Source: CAYLLN01 sp036496265 (GTDB taxonomy: Bacteria; Planctomycetota; Planctomycetia; Pirellulales; Pirellulaceae). From it: a stretch of DNA of 26,288 bases. Under the pieces are notes generated by a model. It was not told the DNA's origin, searched no databases, and saw nothing but the letters and a program-made list of their open reading frames with translations. Made by a program: the position numbers and the translations under genes. Shown here piece after piece: positions 1 to 6,669 of this stretch. The stretch covers positions 1 through 26,288 of the forward strand of contig DASXLL010000314.1 in NCBI GenBank assembly GCA_036496265.1. The letters are read 5' to 3'. Each line of letters opens with the position of its first letter. Within the stretch, counting starts at the first letter, position 1.

Positions 1-108
1 CGCTACGAAACTGGAATCGCTGTCAGTGACGAGGAACTTCAACACCTCCGCATCACTCCTGCAAAATTCCACGGTGACTGGAACTATTCAATCAAACCAC
101 GCCGTTAG
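1..108 (+). CDS. ISAzo13-like transposase, C-terminal fragment (cut by window edge)
   Basis: An open frame enters from the left edge and stops at TAG (106-108). It encodes 35 residues ending in a stretch with DEELQHLRITPAKFHGDWNY. The segment FHG(D/E)WNYxI close to the C-terminus is, from memory, characteristic of ISAzo13-family transposases, which are DDE enzymes of about 400 residues common in planctomycetes and cyanobacteria. The assignment is supported independently by the 31-bp sequence immediately after the stop, which is the inverted complement of a sequence at 26149-26179 just before a transposase-like start. The fragment is too short to judge whether the full copy is intact. Family-level confidence is moderate; confidence that it is a transposase tail is higher. 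Confidence 0.65.
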   Translation, partial: RYETGIAVSDEELQHLRITPAKFHGDWNYSIKPRR

Positions 109-139
109 AAATTGTCAAAGTTATTTTTTCGCTCTGCCT
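109..139. repeat. Right terminal inverted repeat of the left-edge insertion sequence
   Basis: Thirty-one bases start directly after the transposase stop. Their reverse complement matches 26149-26179 at about 26 of 31 positions, with a shared core AAATAACYTTKACAAWTT preceded by AGGCAGRGCGAAR. The similarity ends sharply at AGGCAG on both copies, which fixes the outer boundary of this element at about position 139. No target-site duplication can be checked, because the other end of this copy lies outside the window. Confidence 0.7.
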
Positions 140-196
140 AAGAGCACGAGTTCTGGACCTCCTGCCAACTGATCGCAACCTTTCACTGGACAATTT

Positions 197-2026
197 GTGA
201 CTCGCCCTCCCATTCGTTCGTTACCCGCTCCACGCACACCTTGGGTGGCACGGCTGGCTTGCCCAACCGTGCTGTGCGCGGCCGCCATTTTATTCCCGGC
301 CTTTGTTCCGGCGCCCGCTTACGCCCAAGGCGCAGTTTCTGCCCTCCGCAAACTGCTCGATAGCGGCCGAGTGCCGCCCGAACGCCAAGGCGCGATTCTC
401 GAAATGATCTGCACACGCGGCGAGCCCGATGATTTGGCCGTCCCGTTCAACATGCTAACGAAGCCGGGCGCACTGTCTGCCGAGCATAAACGGAAAGTCA
501 TCGAACTGCTCGCGGACGCCGCCGCGACTCGCAACGTCAAACCCAGTGGCGATTTGTCGCCGCTCGCCAAGCTCATCGACGATCCGGACACCCCGAAGGA
601 CCGCCGCCTGGCTGCCTCCGCGATCCGTCTCGCTGGCGTCTGGAAGCTGACTGAGGCGAATGATTCCATTGCGAAGCTGGCGATCAGCGACAAAACGAAT
701 GCCGCGCTCCGTCACGCTGCGATCGACGCTCTGGCTGCTATTGGCGGCGGGAAGAATCAAAAAACACTGGAGCAACTCGCGAGCGCCGACAAATCAAAAG
801 CCATCCGCATTGCCGCTGCTGCCGCTCTGGCGCCTCTCGATACAGCAGCTGCGGCGGCCGCGGCGACGCAAATTCTCAAGAGCATTGGCCCGCAGGACGA
901 CGTTGGCCCACTCATAGAGGCCCTGCTCAACCGCAAGGACGGCGCTGATCAGCTTGCTGCCGCCTTGAAACGCCAAAAACCGCCAGCCGATGCGGCGAAA
1001 ATGGCGCTCCGTGAGATGTATGCCCTGGGCCGGAGCGACGCCGAGCTATCGAACATCCTCAGCGAGGCGGCTGGCATTGCGCTCGATGTGCCGCCGCCTT
1101 CGCAGGAGGAAGTTGCCAAAATCGCCGCTCGTGTTGCCGACAAGGGCGACGCGGCCCGCGGTGAAAAAATCTTCCGCCGCACTGATCTGAGCTGCATGAA
1201 ATGCCACGCGGTCGCACAGGCCGGCGGCAGCGTCGGCCCGGATTTGAGCCCTGTCGGCTCGATTTCGCCGATTGATTACGTCGTGAATTCGATTCTGAAT
1301 CCGAACCTGGCCGTTAAAGAGCAATTCGTCACCCGCCGCGTGCTCACGGCTGACGGCGAAATCGTTACCGGGATTCAGATCGACCGCGACGATCAAAGAC
1401 TCCGGCTTCGCGATGCCACGGGCAAGACAATCGTTATTTCGGTCGGCAACATCGATCAAGAAGAGGAAGGCAAATCGCTCATGCCGCAGGGGCTGACGAA
1501 ATTTCTTACTCAGCAGGAGTTTTTGGACCTGGCCCGGTTCGTATCCGAGCTGGGCAAGCCCGGTCCGTATGCCATTCGCAAAACTCCGACGATTCAGCGG
1601 TGGCGGGTGCTCAAAAATCCTGCTCCCGAGCTAATGCAAGAGACGCCCAACGTCGAAATCTTCCGCGAATACGTCCTGGATACGTCCGCCGACGATTGGC
1701 AACCAGCGTATGGCACCGTCGGCGGCGCGCTGCCACTGGCCGAGCTAGCCAGGCAGCGCCCCGCCGTGCTTTATCTGCAGGGAGAGCTGGAAGTCAGCGA
1801 ACCTGGCCCGGTCGCCATCGACATCGGCTGCACCGAGTCCGCTCAGACGTGGCTCGACGCCGAACCGTTCGAATTGGCGCGCCAGATTACGCGCGAATTG
1901 TCAGCTGGGCGGCACACGCTGACATTCCGCATCACCGTCGGCGATCGCCCCGAGCCGACCCTCCGAGTTGAGCTGACGAAGCCTCCGGGCTCGTCGGCCC
2001 AATTCACGGTCGTCAATGGCATGTAG
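197..2026 (+). CDS. Secreted HEAT-repeat protein with PVC-type heme-binding (cytochrome c) domain
   Basis: This encodes 609 residues from a GTG start. Residues 1-43 form a signal peptide with a hydrophobic core and probable cleavage after AYA. Residues of about 45-300 are Ala/Leu-rich helical pairs typical of HEAT repeats. A c-type heme site CMKCH is at residues 333-337, followed by the segment GGSVGPDLSPVG and a domain to about residue 455 that matches the 'putative heme-binding domain, Pirellula/Verrucomicrobium type'. The final ~140 residues look like a beta-sandwich that I cannot name. Such proteins are periplasmic; electron transfer is the assumed role but substrates are unknown. The start has only a weak ribosome-binding site, and a dispersed palindrome lies inside the signal-peptide coding region (243-275). 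The insertion sequence ends 57 bp upstream, so expression may be affected. Confidence 0.88.
   Translation: MTRPPIRSLPAPRTPWVARLACPTVLCAAAILFPAFVPAPAYAQGAVSALRKLLDSGRVPPERQGAILEMICTRGEPDDLAVPFNMLTKPGALSAEHKRKVIELLADAAATRNVKPSGDLSPLAKLIDDPDTPKDRRLAASAIRLAGVWKLTEANDSIAKLAISDKTNAALRHAAIDALAAIGGGKNQKTLEQLASADKSKAIRIAAAAALAPLDTAAAAAAATQILKSIGPQDDVGPLIEALLNRKDGADQLAAALKRQKPPADAAKMALREMYALGRSDAELSNILSEAAGIALDVPPPSQEEVAKIAARVADKGDAARGEKIFRRTDLSCMKCHAVAQAGGSVGPDLSPVGSISPIDYVVNSILNPNLAVKEQFVTRRVLTADGEIVTGIQIDRDDQRLRLRDATGKTIVISVGNIDQEEEGKSLMPQGLTKFLTQQEFLDLARFVSELGKPGPYAIRKTPTIQRWRVLKNPAPELMQETPNVEIFREYVLDTSADDWQPAYGTVGGALPLAELARQRPAVLYLQGELEVSEPGPVAIDIGCTESAQTWLDAEPFELARQITRELSAGRHTLTFRITVGDRPEPTLRVELTKPPGSSAQFTVVNGM
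243..275. repeat. Short dispersed-type palindrome inside a signal-peptide coding region
   Basis: GGCACGGCTGG (247-257) and CCAACCGTGCT (263-273) pair at 9 of 11 positions around a 5-base loop. The motif GGTGGCACGGCTGG...CCAACCGTGC resembles, from memory, a palindrome widely scattered in Pirellulales genomes. Here it is translated as part of WVARLACPTVL in the hydrophobic region of the HEAT/cytochrome protein's signal peptide. Confidence 0.5.
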
Positions 2027-2088
2027 AACCGGCTTTGGCGATCACGCCGCCCATTTGGCCGCGCCCGCTCAATTGTGGCCACTCCCTT

Positions 2089-3606
2089 TCATACCCCCTG
2101 CGTCGCCGCGCGGCTGCGAATGTAATTCGCGACGTACGCGGCTCGCTCATCCTCATCATCGCTATTGCGAAGATGACTGATTTGCCAGGCCAGGTAGCCA
2201 AAGCTCGCCGCGGCGGTCAGTAAAGCGATGAACTCCATATTCTTTTTGAGGAGCGTGTCGTAGAGGCCGTGAAGAACCATCGGAATCGCAATGAGCTGCA
2301 AGATGGCCAGGCCATACATCCACCAATCTTCGTCGTCGTGCTCTTCCTGCAACAGATTTTGGCGCTGATTGATCGAAATCGCGACCGAGCCAGACCAGAT
2401 CGCATGGAGTGCGACGCACGAAACGAAGCGGACGAGGTAGATGCTCGGCCCAGCAATGCCGTTATAGAAATCTTGCGAGTACATAATGCCTTCCGAAACA
2501 CCGAAGCCGACGCCGGACGCCATCCCCCACAAAAACGCCCCGCGCCATGTTTGCTTGTTGTCCGAGCGGTAGTAAACCAGGACGGGGAATGCCTTGCAAA
2601 CCTCTTCGCAAAGACCGACGCCAAATGTAAAGCCAAGGAAACTAGGAATCAGACTGATCTCTGGATCATTCGCCGCGCTGTACGAGAGGCCGATTAGCAT
2701 CAGCACCAGGAAAATCAGTCCAACGATCCCGCCGCGAACGCGAATCGTGCCGAGCTGCGACAGAAATTGCACCGCCAGCAGCAGAAAAATGCCCACCGTC
2801 GCTGTAAACAGCCCGAGGCCCAGCAAGTGCAGTGGATTTGCCGCCTTGTCCGAGGCCAGGAGCACGAGGAATGTCAGGTAACCCGCCGCTGCGATCAGCG
2901 CAAACAGCCAGTGCAGCGAAGAATCGCTGGCCAGAAATGCGCCCGGCAATTTGTTTTCCGGAAGCAGCGCGAGCAGCTCACCCTTCGACAACTGACGCAA
3001 CGAGTCCAAGACTTTGGCCTCTTCTTCCGGCGACAGGGCCGGCTCTGGGCTGCTTGGTTTGCCACTCGGCGTTGCCGCTTTCTGACCTGCCGCGGGTTGC
3101 GCGCTGGGCGACGGAGCGGCGGGCTCCGTTGCGTCATCGGCGCTCGCAATGGTCGGCTCGTCAAACTTTCGTTCCGGCACAAAAATCGAGACTGCGAGCG
3201 GGATCATCGCGAAGGCAAGGCACCAGTGGAGGTGCCGCTGCCAAGTGGGCGTCGATCCGCGCGTCGGCGGCACCCAAGCCTTTTTCACAATGGCATTGCC
3301 GCTGGTGGCTACTTGATTTGGTGACGACTTGCTTAGGACGTCTGCAGCCGCCGCCGATCGCGTCGTTGACGGTGCGCTCTGCGACTGGTTTGGGTTCCGG
3401 GCGGCCGCGACCGGCATTCTCAGCGGTACGGCCGGCTTCGGCTGCGGCTCTTGGAGGCGGTATTCGATATCCTCTTCGTCCTCGTCCTGGGCGGCGGGGA
3501 TTTTGATGATCGACTTGCACGCCGGGCACGGCACTTGTTTACCCGCGCCGTGGTCAGGGGCTTTGAAACGTTTGCCGCAGCCGTCGCAGGCAATCGAGAT
3601 GGGCAT
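2089..3606 (-). CDS. PrsW-family intramembrane metalloprotease with N-terminal zinc ribbon
   Basis: This encodes 505 residues. The N-terminus has a zinc ribbon, with CDGC at 7-10 and CPAC at 27-30. A low-complexity Pro/Ser/Ala linker follows, then a first membrane segment (about 127-143), a second linker rich in Pro, Ala and Ser, and a multi-spanning domain from about 232. The PrsW (M82) signatures are all present: GLCEEVCKAF with E334, E335 and K338; FGVSE with F368 and E372; H401 in the segment ALHAIWSG; and H446 in LHGLYD. These residues are predicted to bind the catalytic metal. PrsW enzymes cleave membrane proteins such as anti-sigma factors. The zinc ribbon plus linker, which is common in planctomycete membrane proteins, would lie in the cytoplasm. 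The gene is divergent from a small HEXXH membrane protein, with only 35 bp between start codons. The substrate is unknown. Confidence 0.88.
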   Translation of the reverse strand: MPISIACDGCGKRFKAPDHGAGKQVPCPACKSIIKIPAAQDEDEEDIEYRLQEPQPKPAVPLRMPVAAARNPNQSQSAPSTTRSAAAADVLSKSSPNQVATSGNAIVKKAWVPPTRGSTPTWQRHLHWCLAFAMIPLAVSIFVPERKFDEPTIASADDATEPAAPSPSAQPAAGQKAATPSGKPSSPEPALSPEEEAKVLDSLRQLSKGELLALLPENKLPGAFLASDSSLHWLFALIAAAGYLTFLVLLASDKAANPLHLLGLGLFTATVGIFLLLAVQFLSQLGTIRVRGGIVGLIFLVLMLIGLSYSAANDPEISLIPSFLGFTFGVGLCEEVCKAFPVLVYYRSDNKQTWRGAFLWGMASGVGFGVSEGIMYSQDFYNGIAGPSIYLVRFVSCVALHAIWSGSVAISINQRQNLLQEEHDDEDWWMYGLAILQLIAIPMVLHGLYDTLLKKNMEFIALLTAAASFGYLAWQISHLRNSDDEDERAAYVANYIRSRAATQGV

Positions 3607-3641
3607 GGTAGAATCCGAGACAGAAAACGAGGTGCGATATT

Positions 3642-4052
3642 ATGACCAAGTCGGGGGGCAATGTCTATTTCCTGCCGCTATGGATTATTTGGGCGTCACC
3701 GTGGACGCTGTTTGGAGTGCTGATCGGCTCGACTGCCGTGGCGACCGGCGGCGGTTGTCAGCGAGTCGGCCGTGTGTTGGAATTTCATGGCGGCGTGCTG
3801 CGATGGTTGCTATTGCGGGTACCCATCAGCGGCGGCGCGGCGGCGATGACGCTGGGTCATGTGGTCATTGCGCGGACGAAAGAGTGCCTCGATCGCAGCC
3901 GCGAGCATGAACTGGTGCATGTCGGCCAATACGAGCGGTGGGGACCGCTGTTCGTGCCGGTTTATTTGGGCTGTTCGGCATGGTTGTGGCTGCGTGGCTA
4001 CGACGCTTATCTCGACAATCCGTTCGAGGAAGAGGCGTATCGAGTGGCATAG
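3642..4052 (+). CDS. Small membrane protein with HEXXH motif (conserved, function unknown)
   Basis: This encodes 136 residues starting at ATG 3642 with GAGGTG about 7 bases upstream. The N-terminal segment (about 8-36) and a C-terminal segment (about 101-117) are hydrophobic. Between them is the sequence SREHELVHVGQYERWGP, with HELVH at residues 89-93 fitting the zincin metal-binding consensus HEXXH. A later acidic cluster, NPFEEEAY (about 126-133), could supply the third ligand. I recall similar short proteins (H-E-x-V-H-V-x-Q-Y-E-R-W-G-P) in planctomycetes and cyanobacteria, where they are annotated as hypothetical. It may be a membrane-bound minimal metallopeptidase, or the motif may be structural. 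It is divergent from the PrsW gene, so two putative membrane metalloproteases could share a control region. The stop codon runs into a repeat-like segment. Confidence 0.8.
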   Translation: MTKSGGNVYFLPLWIIWASPWTLFGVLIGSTAVATGGGCQRVGRVLEFHGGVLRWLLLRVPISGGAAAMTLGHVVIARTKECLDRSREHELVHVGQYERWGPLFVPVYLGCSAWLWLRGYDAYLDNPFEEEAYRVA

Positions 4053-4091
4053 GCGTCCGGCCTGTAGTTCACGGCGCTGCCGATTCGGATT

Positions 4092-4164
4092 GCCACAAAA
4101 AACACGAAGAGACACAAAAAATCATACCTACTTACTCGTTGTGCTTTTTTGTGTTTTTCGTGGC
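4092..4164. repeat. 26-bp imperfect inverted repeat (GCCAC...GTGGC family)
   Basis: The left arm (4092-4117, starting GCCACAAAAAACACGAAG) and right arm (4139-4164, ending GTTTTTCGTGGC) are complementary at about 21 of 26 positions with a 21-base centre. It lies between the stop of the HEXXH gene and the promoter of the methyltransferase gene. The sequence resembles the dispersed extragenic palindromes that read TTCGTGTTTTTCGTGGC in many planctomycete and related genomes (recalled, not searched). When transcribed it could act as a weak terminator or RNA-stabilising hairpin. Confidence 0.7.
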
Positions 4165-4218
4165 CATTTCGTCGAGCGCCGAGTTGCGCTAGACGCAACG
4201 GTTCTTGACCAAGCAAGC

Positions 4219-4224
4219 TATAAT
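4219..4224 (+). promoter_or_regulatory. Candidate -10 box (TATAAT) for the methyltransferase-esterase pair
   Basis: A perfect TATAAT sits 30 bases upstream of the ATG at 4254, followed by a GGAG ribosome-binding site (4242-4245) with good spacing. No clear -35 element lies at 16-18 bp; the TTGACC at 4205-4210 is too close. This is plausible as a start-site signal but rests on a single hexamer. Confidence 0.4.
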
Positions 4225-4253
4225 ACTCAAGGGCGTTTGGCGGAGTATTTTTC

Positions 4254-5498
4254 ATGATGCGGTGGTTTATCGGGCATTCTTTCTCTGCGTTGATCTGCGT
4301 TGTGACGGCAATTGCTCTGGCGCCGCTCGCTGCGAGTGGCCAAACGCGGGCCGAGTTCGAGCAGTGGCGGCAGCGGCTCGTGGATGACATTCTTGTCCCG
4401 GCCGGCATCAAAGACCCGCGGGTCATTCAGGCGATGAAAGACACGCCGCGGCATGAATTTGTGCCGCTGCCGGAGCGGGCCAAGTCGTATTACGACATGG
4501 GCCTGCCCATCGGCTACGGCCAGACGATTTCGTCGCCGCTCATCGTCAGTCAGATGACACAGGCCCTGAAGCCGCAGGCGACCGACAAGGTGCTGGAAAT
4601 TGGCACCGGCAGCGGCTATCAGGCTGCGGTCCTCAGCAAGCTCGTGAAGGAAGTCTATTCCATCGAAATTGTTCCGGAGTTGGGAGCGTCGGCCAAACGC
4701 GCCCTCAACCGCCCCGAATACAACAACGTCTTTACCAAGGTCGGCGATGGGTTCCTCGGCTGGCCCGAAAAAGCCCCGTTCAACAAAATCATTGTCACTT
4801 GTTCGCCCGAGAATGTGCCGCAGCCGTTGATCGATCAGCTGGCCGAAGGCGGCATGATGGCGATTCCCGTCGGAGAGCGCTATGCCCAGACGCTGTACCT
4901 GTTCACGAAGAAGGGCGGCAAGCTCGAAAAAGAAGCCCTGCTGCCGACGCTGTTTGTGCCGATGACGGGCAAGGCAGATGTTGAGCGGAAGGTGAAGCCC
5001 GATCCGGCGAACCCGCATCTCGTTAACGGCAGTTTCGAGGAAGAGCCAAACTACAAAACGGAGGGCGGGCAGCCCGGCTGGTATTACGAGCGACTGGTGA
5101 CTCGCAAGAGCGACGAGCGAGCCCCCGACGGCAGGCACTACATCGAATTTAAGAACGACGTGGCCAACCTCGACGGGCACTTGCTGCAAGGTTTTCCGAT
5201 CGACGGCCGCACCGTCCGCCAGATCGAAGTCTCGGGCTTTGTGAAGACCGAAAACGTCATCCCGGGCACGCAAGACCTCGATCAAAAGCCTTTTATCGCC
5301 ATCACGCTCTACAACGACGTGCGGCGGCAGATTGAACGTCTCGACATCGGGCCGTTTCTCGGCAGCTCCAACTGGCACGAGGAGCGACGCGTCTTCCAAA
5401 TCCCCAAAGAAGCCCGCGAAGGCATCATTCGCATCGGCCTGTTCGGCGCGACCGGCGTCGCCAGCTTCGACAAAATCGAAATTCGCAAGGTGAAATAA
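4254..5498 (+). CDS. pcm: Secreted protein-L-isoaspartate O-methyltransferase with C-terminal beta-sandwich domain
   Basis: This encodes 414 residues. Residues 1-29 are a signal peptide (hydrophobic ICVVTAIALAPLAA, cleavage near ASG). Residues of about 33-240 form a PCMT domain: the family segment GYGQTISSP is near residues 88-95, and the S-adenosylmethionine motif VLEIGTGSGYQAAVL is near 113-127. These enzymes methylate isoaspartyl residues in aged proteins so that they can revert. The export signal implies a periplasmic site of action, where a source of S-adenosylmethionine is not obvious. Residues of about 257-414, starting at NGSFEEEP and ending FDKIEIRKVK, look like a carbohydrate-binding or galactose-binding beta-sandwich; usual Pcm proteins of about 210-220 residues lack it. 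A secreted esterase follows 32 bp downstream, so the two are likely co-transcribed. The symbol refers to the family only. Confidence 0.85.
   Translation: MMRWFIGHSFSALICVVTAIALAPLAASGQTRAEFEQWRQRLVDDILVPAGIKDPRVIQAMKDTPRHEFVPLPERAKSYYDMGLPIGYGQTISSPLIVSQMTQALKPQATDKVLEIGTGSGYQAAVLSKLVKEVYSIEIVPELGASAKRALNRPEYNNVFTKVGDGFLGWPEKAPFNKIIVTCSPENVPQPLIDQLAEGGMMAIPVGERYAQTLYLFTKKGGKLEKEALLPTLFVPMTGKADVERKVKPDPANPHLVNGSFEEEPNYKTEGGQPGWYYERLVTRKSDERAPDGRHYIEFKNDVANLDGHLLQGFPIDGRTVRQIEVSGFVKTENVIPGTQDLDQKPFIAITLYNDVRRQIERLDIGPFLGSSNWHEERRVFQIPKEAREGIIRIGLFGATGVASFDKIEIRKVK
4284..4303. repeat. Tandem decamer TCTGCGTTGA/TCTGCGTTGT in signal-peptide coding region
   Basis: Two adjacent 10-bp units differ at the last base only. 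They match the dispersed repeat phrase TCTGCGTTnATCTGCGT that I recall from many bacterial genomes, where it is normally intergenic. Here it is translated as part of SALICVV, in the hydrophobic core of the methyltransferase's signal peptide. Confidence 0.5.
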
Positions 5499-5530
5499 AA
5501 CAATGCGAAATAGAAGCAAAGTGAAGTAAA

Positions 5531-6532
5531 GTGAAACAAGACTATCCAGGGCTGACGAACGTCAAGATTTTGCGTCCACTGAAGCCGCTGACGCTCGTCG
5601 TTGCGTTCTTCGTTGGCTTAGGGCCGGCTGCTTGGGGGCAACAGGGACCGAGCAAATCGGCGAAAAAGAAAGGCAGCGAGGCGACTGTCTGGGTAAACAC
5701 GCCGGCTGCGAGCACGCTACCGGCGGGGGTTACGCACCGCACCTACTTTAGCCAGGCGATGGGGCATGACGTCGGCTACTGCATCTATTTGCCGCCCGGC
5801 TACAGCGATAATACGGCCAGCCGGTATCCGGTTATTTACAACCTCCACGGCGCGGGCGGCGATGAAACCCGCGGTCTCTTGGCGGCGGAAGTGCTGGATG
5901 AAGGCATCCGTACCAAGCGCTGGCCGGAGATGATTCTCGTCTTTCCCAATGGCGGCAAATCGACGCTTTATAAGGACTCGCACGACGGCAAATCGCTGCC
6001 GGAAACGAGCTTTATCAAGGAGCTCATCCCGCATATCGACGCGACCTATCGCACGATCGCCGCCCGGCATGGCCGCTGCATTGAGGGCTTTTCGATGGGC
6101 GGTCGCGGCTCGACGCGACTGGCGCTCAAATACCCGGAGATGTTTTGCTCGCTGTTCAATCAGGCCGGGAACGTCTATCACGTCTCCGAACTATTCGACT
6201 CGCCGCCCAATGAGGACTATCGGACTTATTTAGGTCCGGACAAGAAGCGGTATGTCGACAATGATCCGTATTTGCTACTTGCCAAAAACCTGGATCGTAT
6301 CAAAGGTCGATTGCGGATCCAAATTTTCTGCGGCACACAGGACGACGGCCACTTGCCGAGTGTCCGTGAGTTTCACGCCGCTCTACTGAAGGCGGGCATC
6401 GATCATACCTATATGGAAATCGAGGGGCTTGCCCATGATCGAGCCAAGATGATCAACCAGTATCGGGCGATCTGGTTCGATTACCATGTCGAGTCGTTGC
6501 GATTGGCGGCGAAACCGGCTGGAGCTCAGTGA
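5531..6532 (+). CDS. Secreted alpha/beta-hydrolase esterase (esterase D / feruloyl-esterase-like)
   Basis: This encodes 333 residues. The start codon lies 32 bp after the methyltransferase stop, suggesting one transcript. A signal peptide spans about residues 1-37 (hydrophobic LVVAFFVGLGPAAW). The mature protein has the hallmarks of the putative-esterase fold: YPVIYNLHGAGGDE (oxyanion region), the nucleophile elbow GFSMGG with Ser188, a probable acid in FCGTQDDGHL, and a late histidine in GLAHDRAK. The opening HRTYFSQAMGHDVGYCIYLPPGY is typical of XynZ-like or esterase-D-like enzymes, which release acyl groups from carbohydrates or small esters. The substrate cannot be told from sequence. Export suggests work on envelope or environmental polymers. 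The catalytic residues look complete. Confidence 0.85.
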   Translation: MKQDYPGLTNVKILRPLKPLTLVVAFFVGLGPAAWGQQGPSKSAKKKGSEATVWVNTPAASTLPAGVTHRTYFSQAMGHDVGYCIYLPPGYSDNTASRYPVIYNLHGAGGDETRGLLAAEVLDEGIRTKRWPEMILVFPNGGKSTLYKDSHDGKSLPETSFIKELIPHIDATYRTIAARHGRCIEGFSMGGRGSTRLALKYPEMFCSLFNQAGNVYHVSELFDSPPNEDYRTYLGPDKKRYVDNDPYLLLAKNLDRIKGRLRIQIFCGTQDDGHLPSVREFHAALLKAGIDHTYMEIEGLAHDRAKMINQYRAIWFDYHVESLRLAAKPAGAQ

Positions 6533-6622
6533 TCGCGTAAAACGAAGGCAGCCCCCACGTTCCATGCGGGGACTTGCCTCACAACTCTTCATTCCACTCA
6601 GGCGCTCTTGCGCTGCATGGCC

Positions 6623-6657
6623 GAAAATCAGATCGACATCCAGGTCATCCGATTTTC
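6623..6657. terminator. Hairpin between convergent genes, possible bidirectional terminator
   Basis: GAAAATCAGATCGAC pairs with GTCATCCGATTTTC at 13 positions with one bulged base and a loop of about six bases. The stem has A-rich and T-rich outer ends on both strands, as expected of a bidirectional terminator. It lies between the esterase stop (6532) and the stop of the minus-strand Cys-rich gene (6670). No long T run follows on either strand, so termination is inferred. Confidence 0.5.
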
Positions 6658-6669
6658 AAGAGACGATTC

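Larger units (their letters stand above)
1..139 (+). mobile_element. 3' end of an ISAzo13-like insertion sequence
   Basis: This element is made of the transposase C-terminus (1-108) and the right terminal inverted repeat (109-139). It ends about 58 bp upstream of the start codon of the HEAT-repeat cytochrome gene, so the insertion may have replaced or altered that gene's native promoter. Its orientation is the same as that of the IS entering at the right window edge. Confidence 0.65.

Noticed and set aside
4205..4224. TTGACC plus TATAAT as a complete promoter
   Set aside because: The two hexamers are only eight bases apart, too close for a standard -35/-10 pair; only the -10 is kept as a candidate.
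4227..5519. Long open frame on the minus strand opposite the methyltransferase gene (430 codons)
   Set aside because: It is the mirror of a well-supported gene. The product has no recognisable motif, no ribosome-binding site and a composition expected from antisense reading of GC-rich codons.
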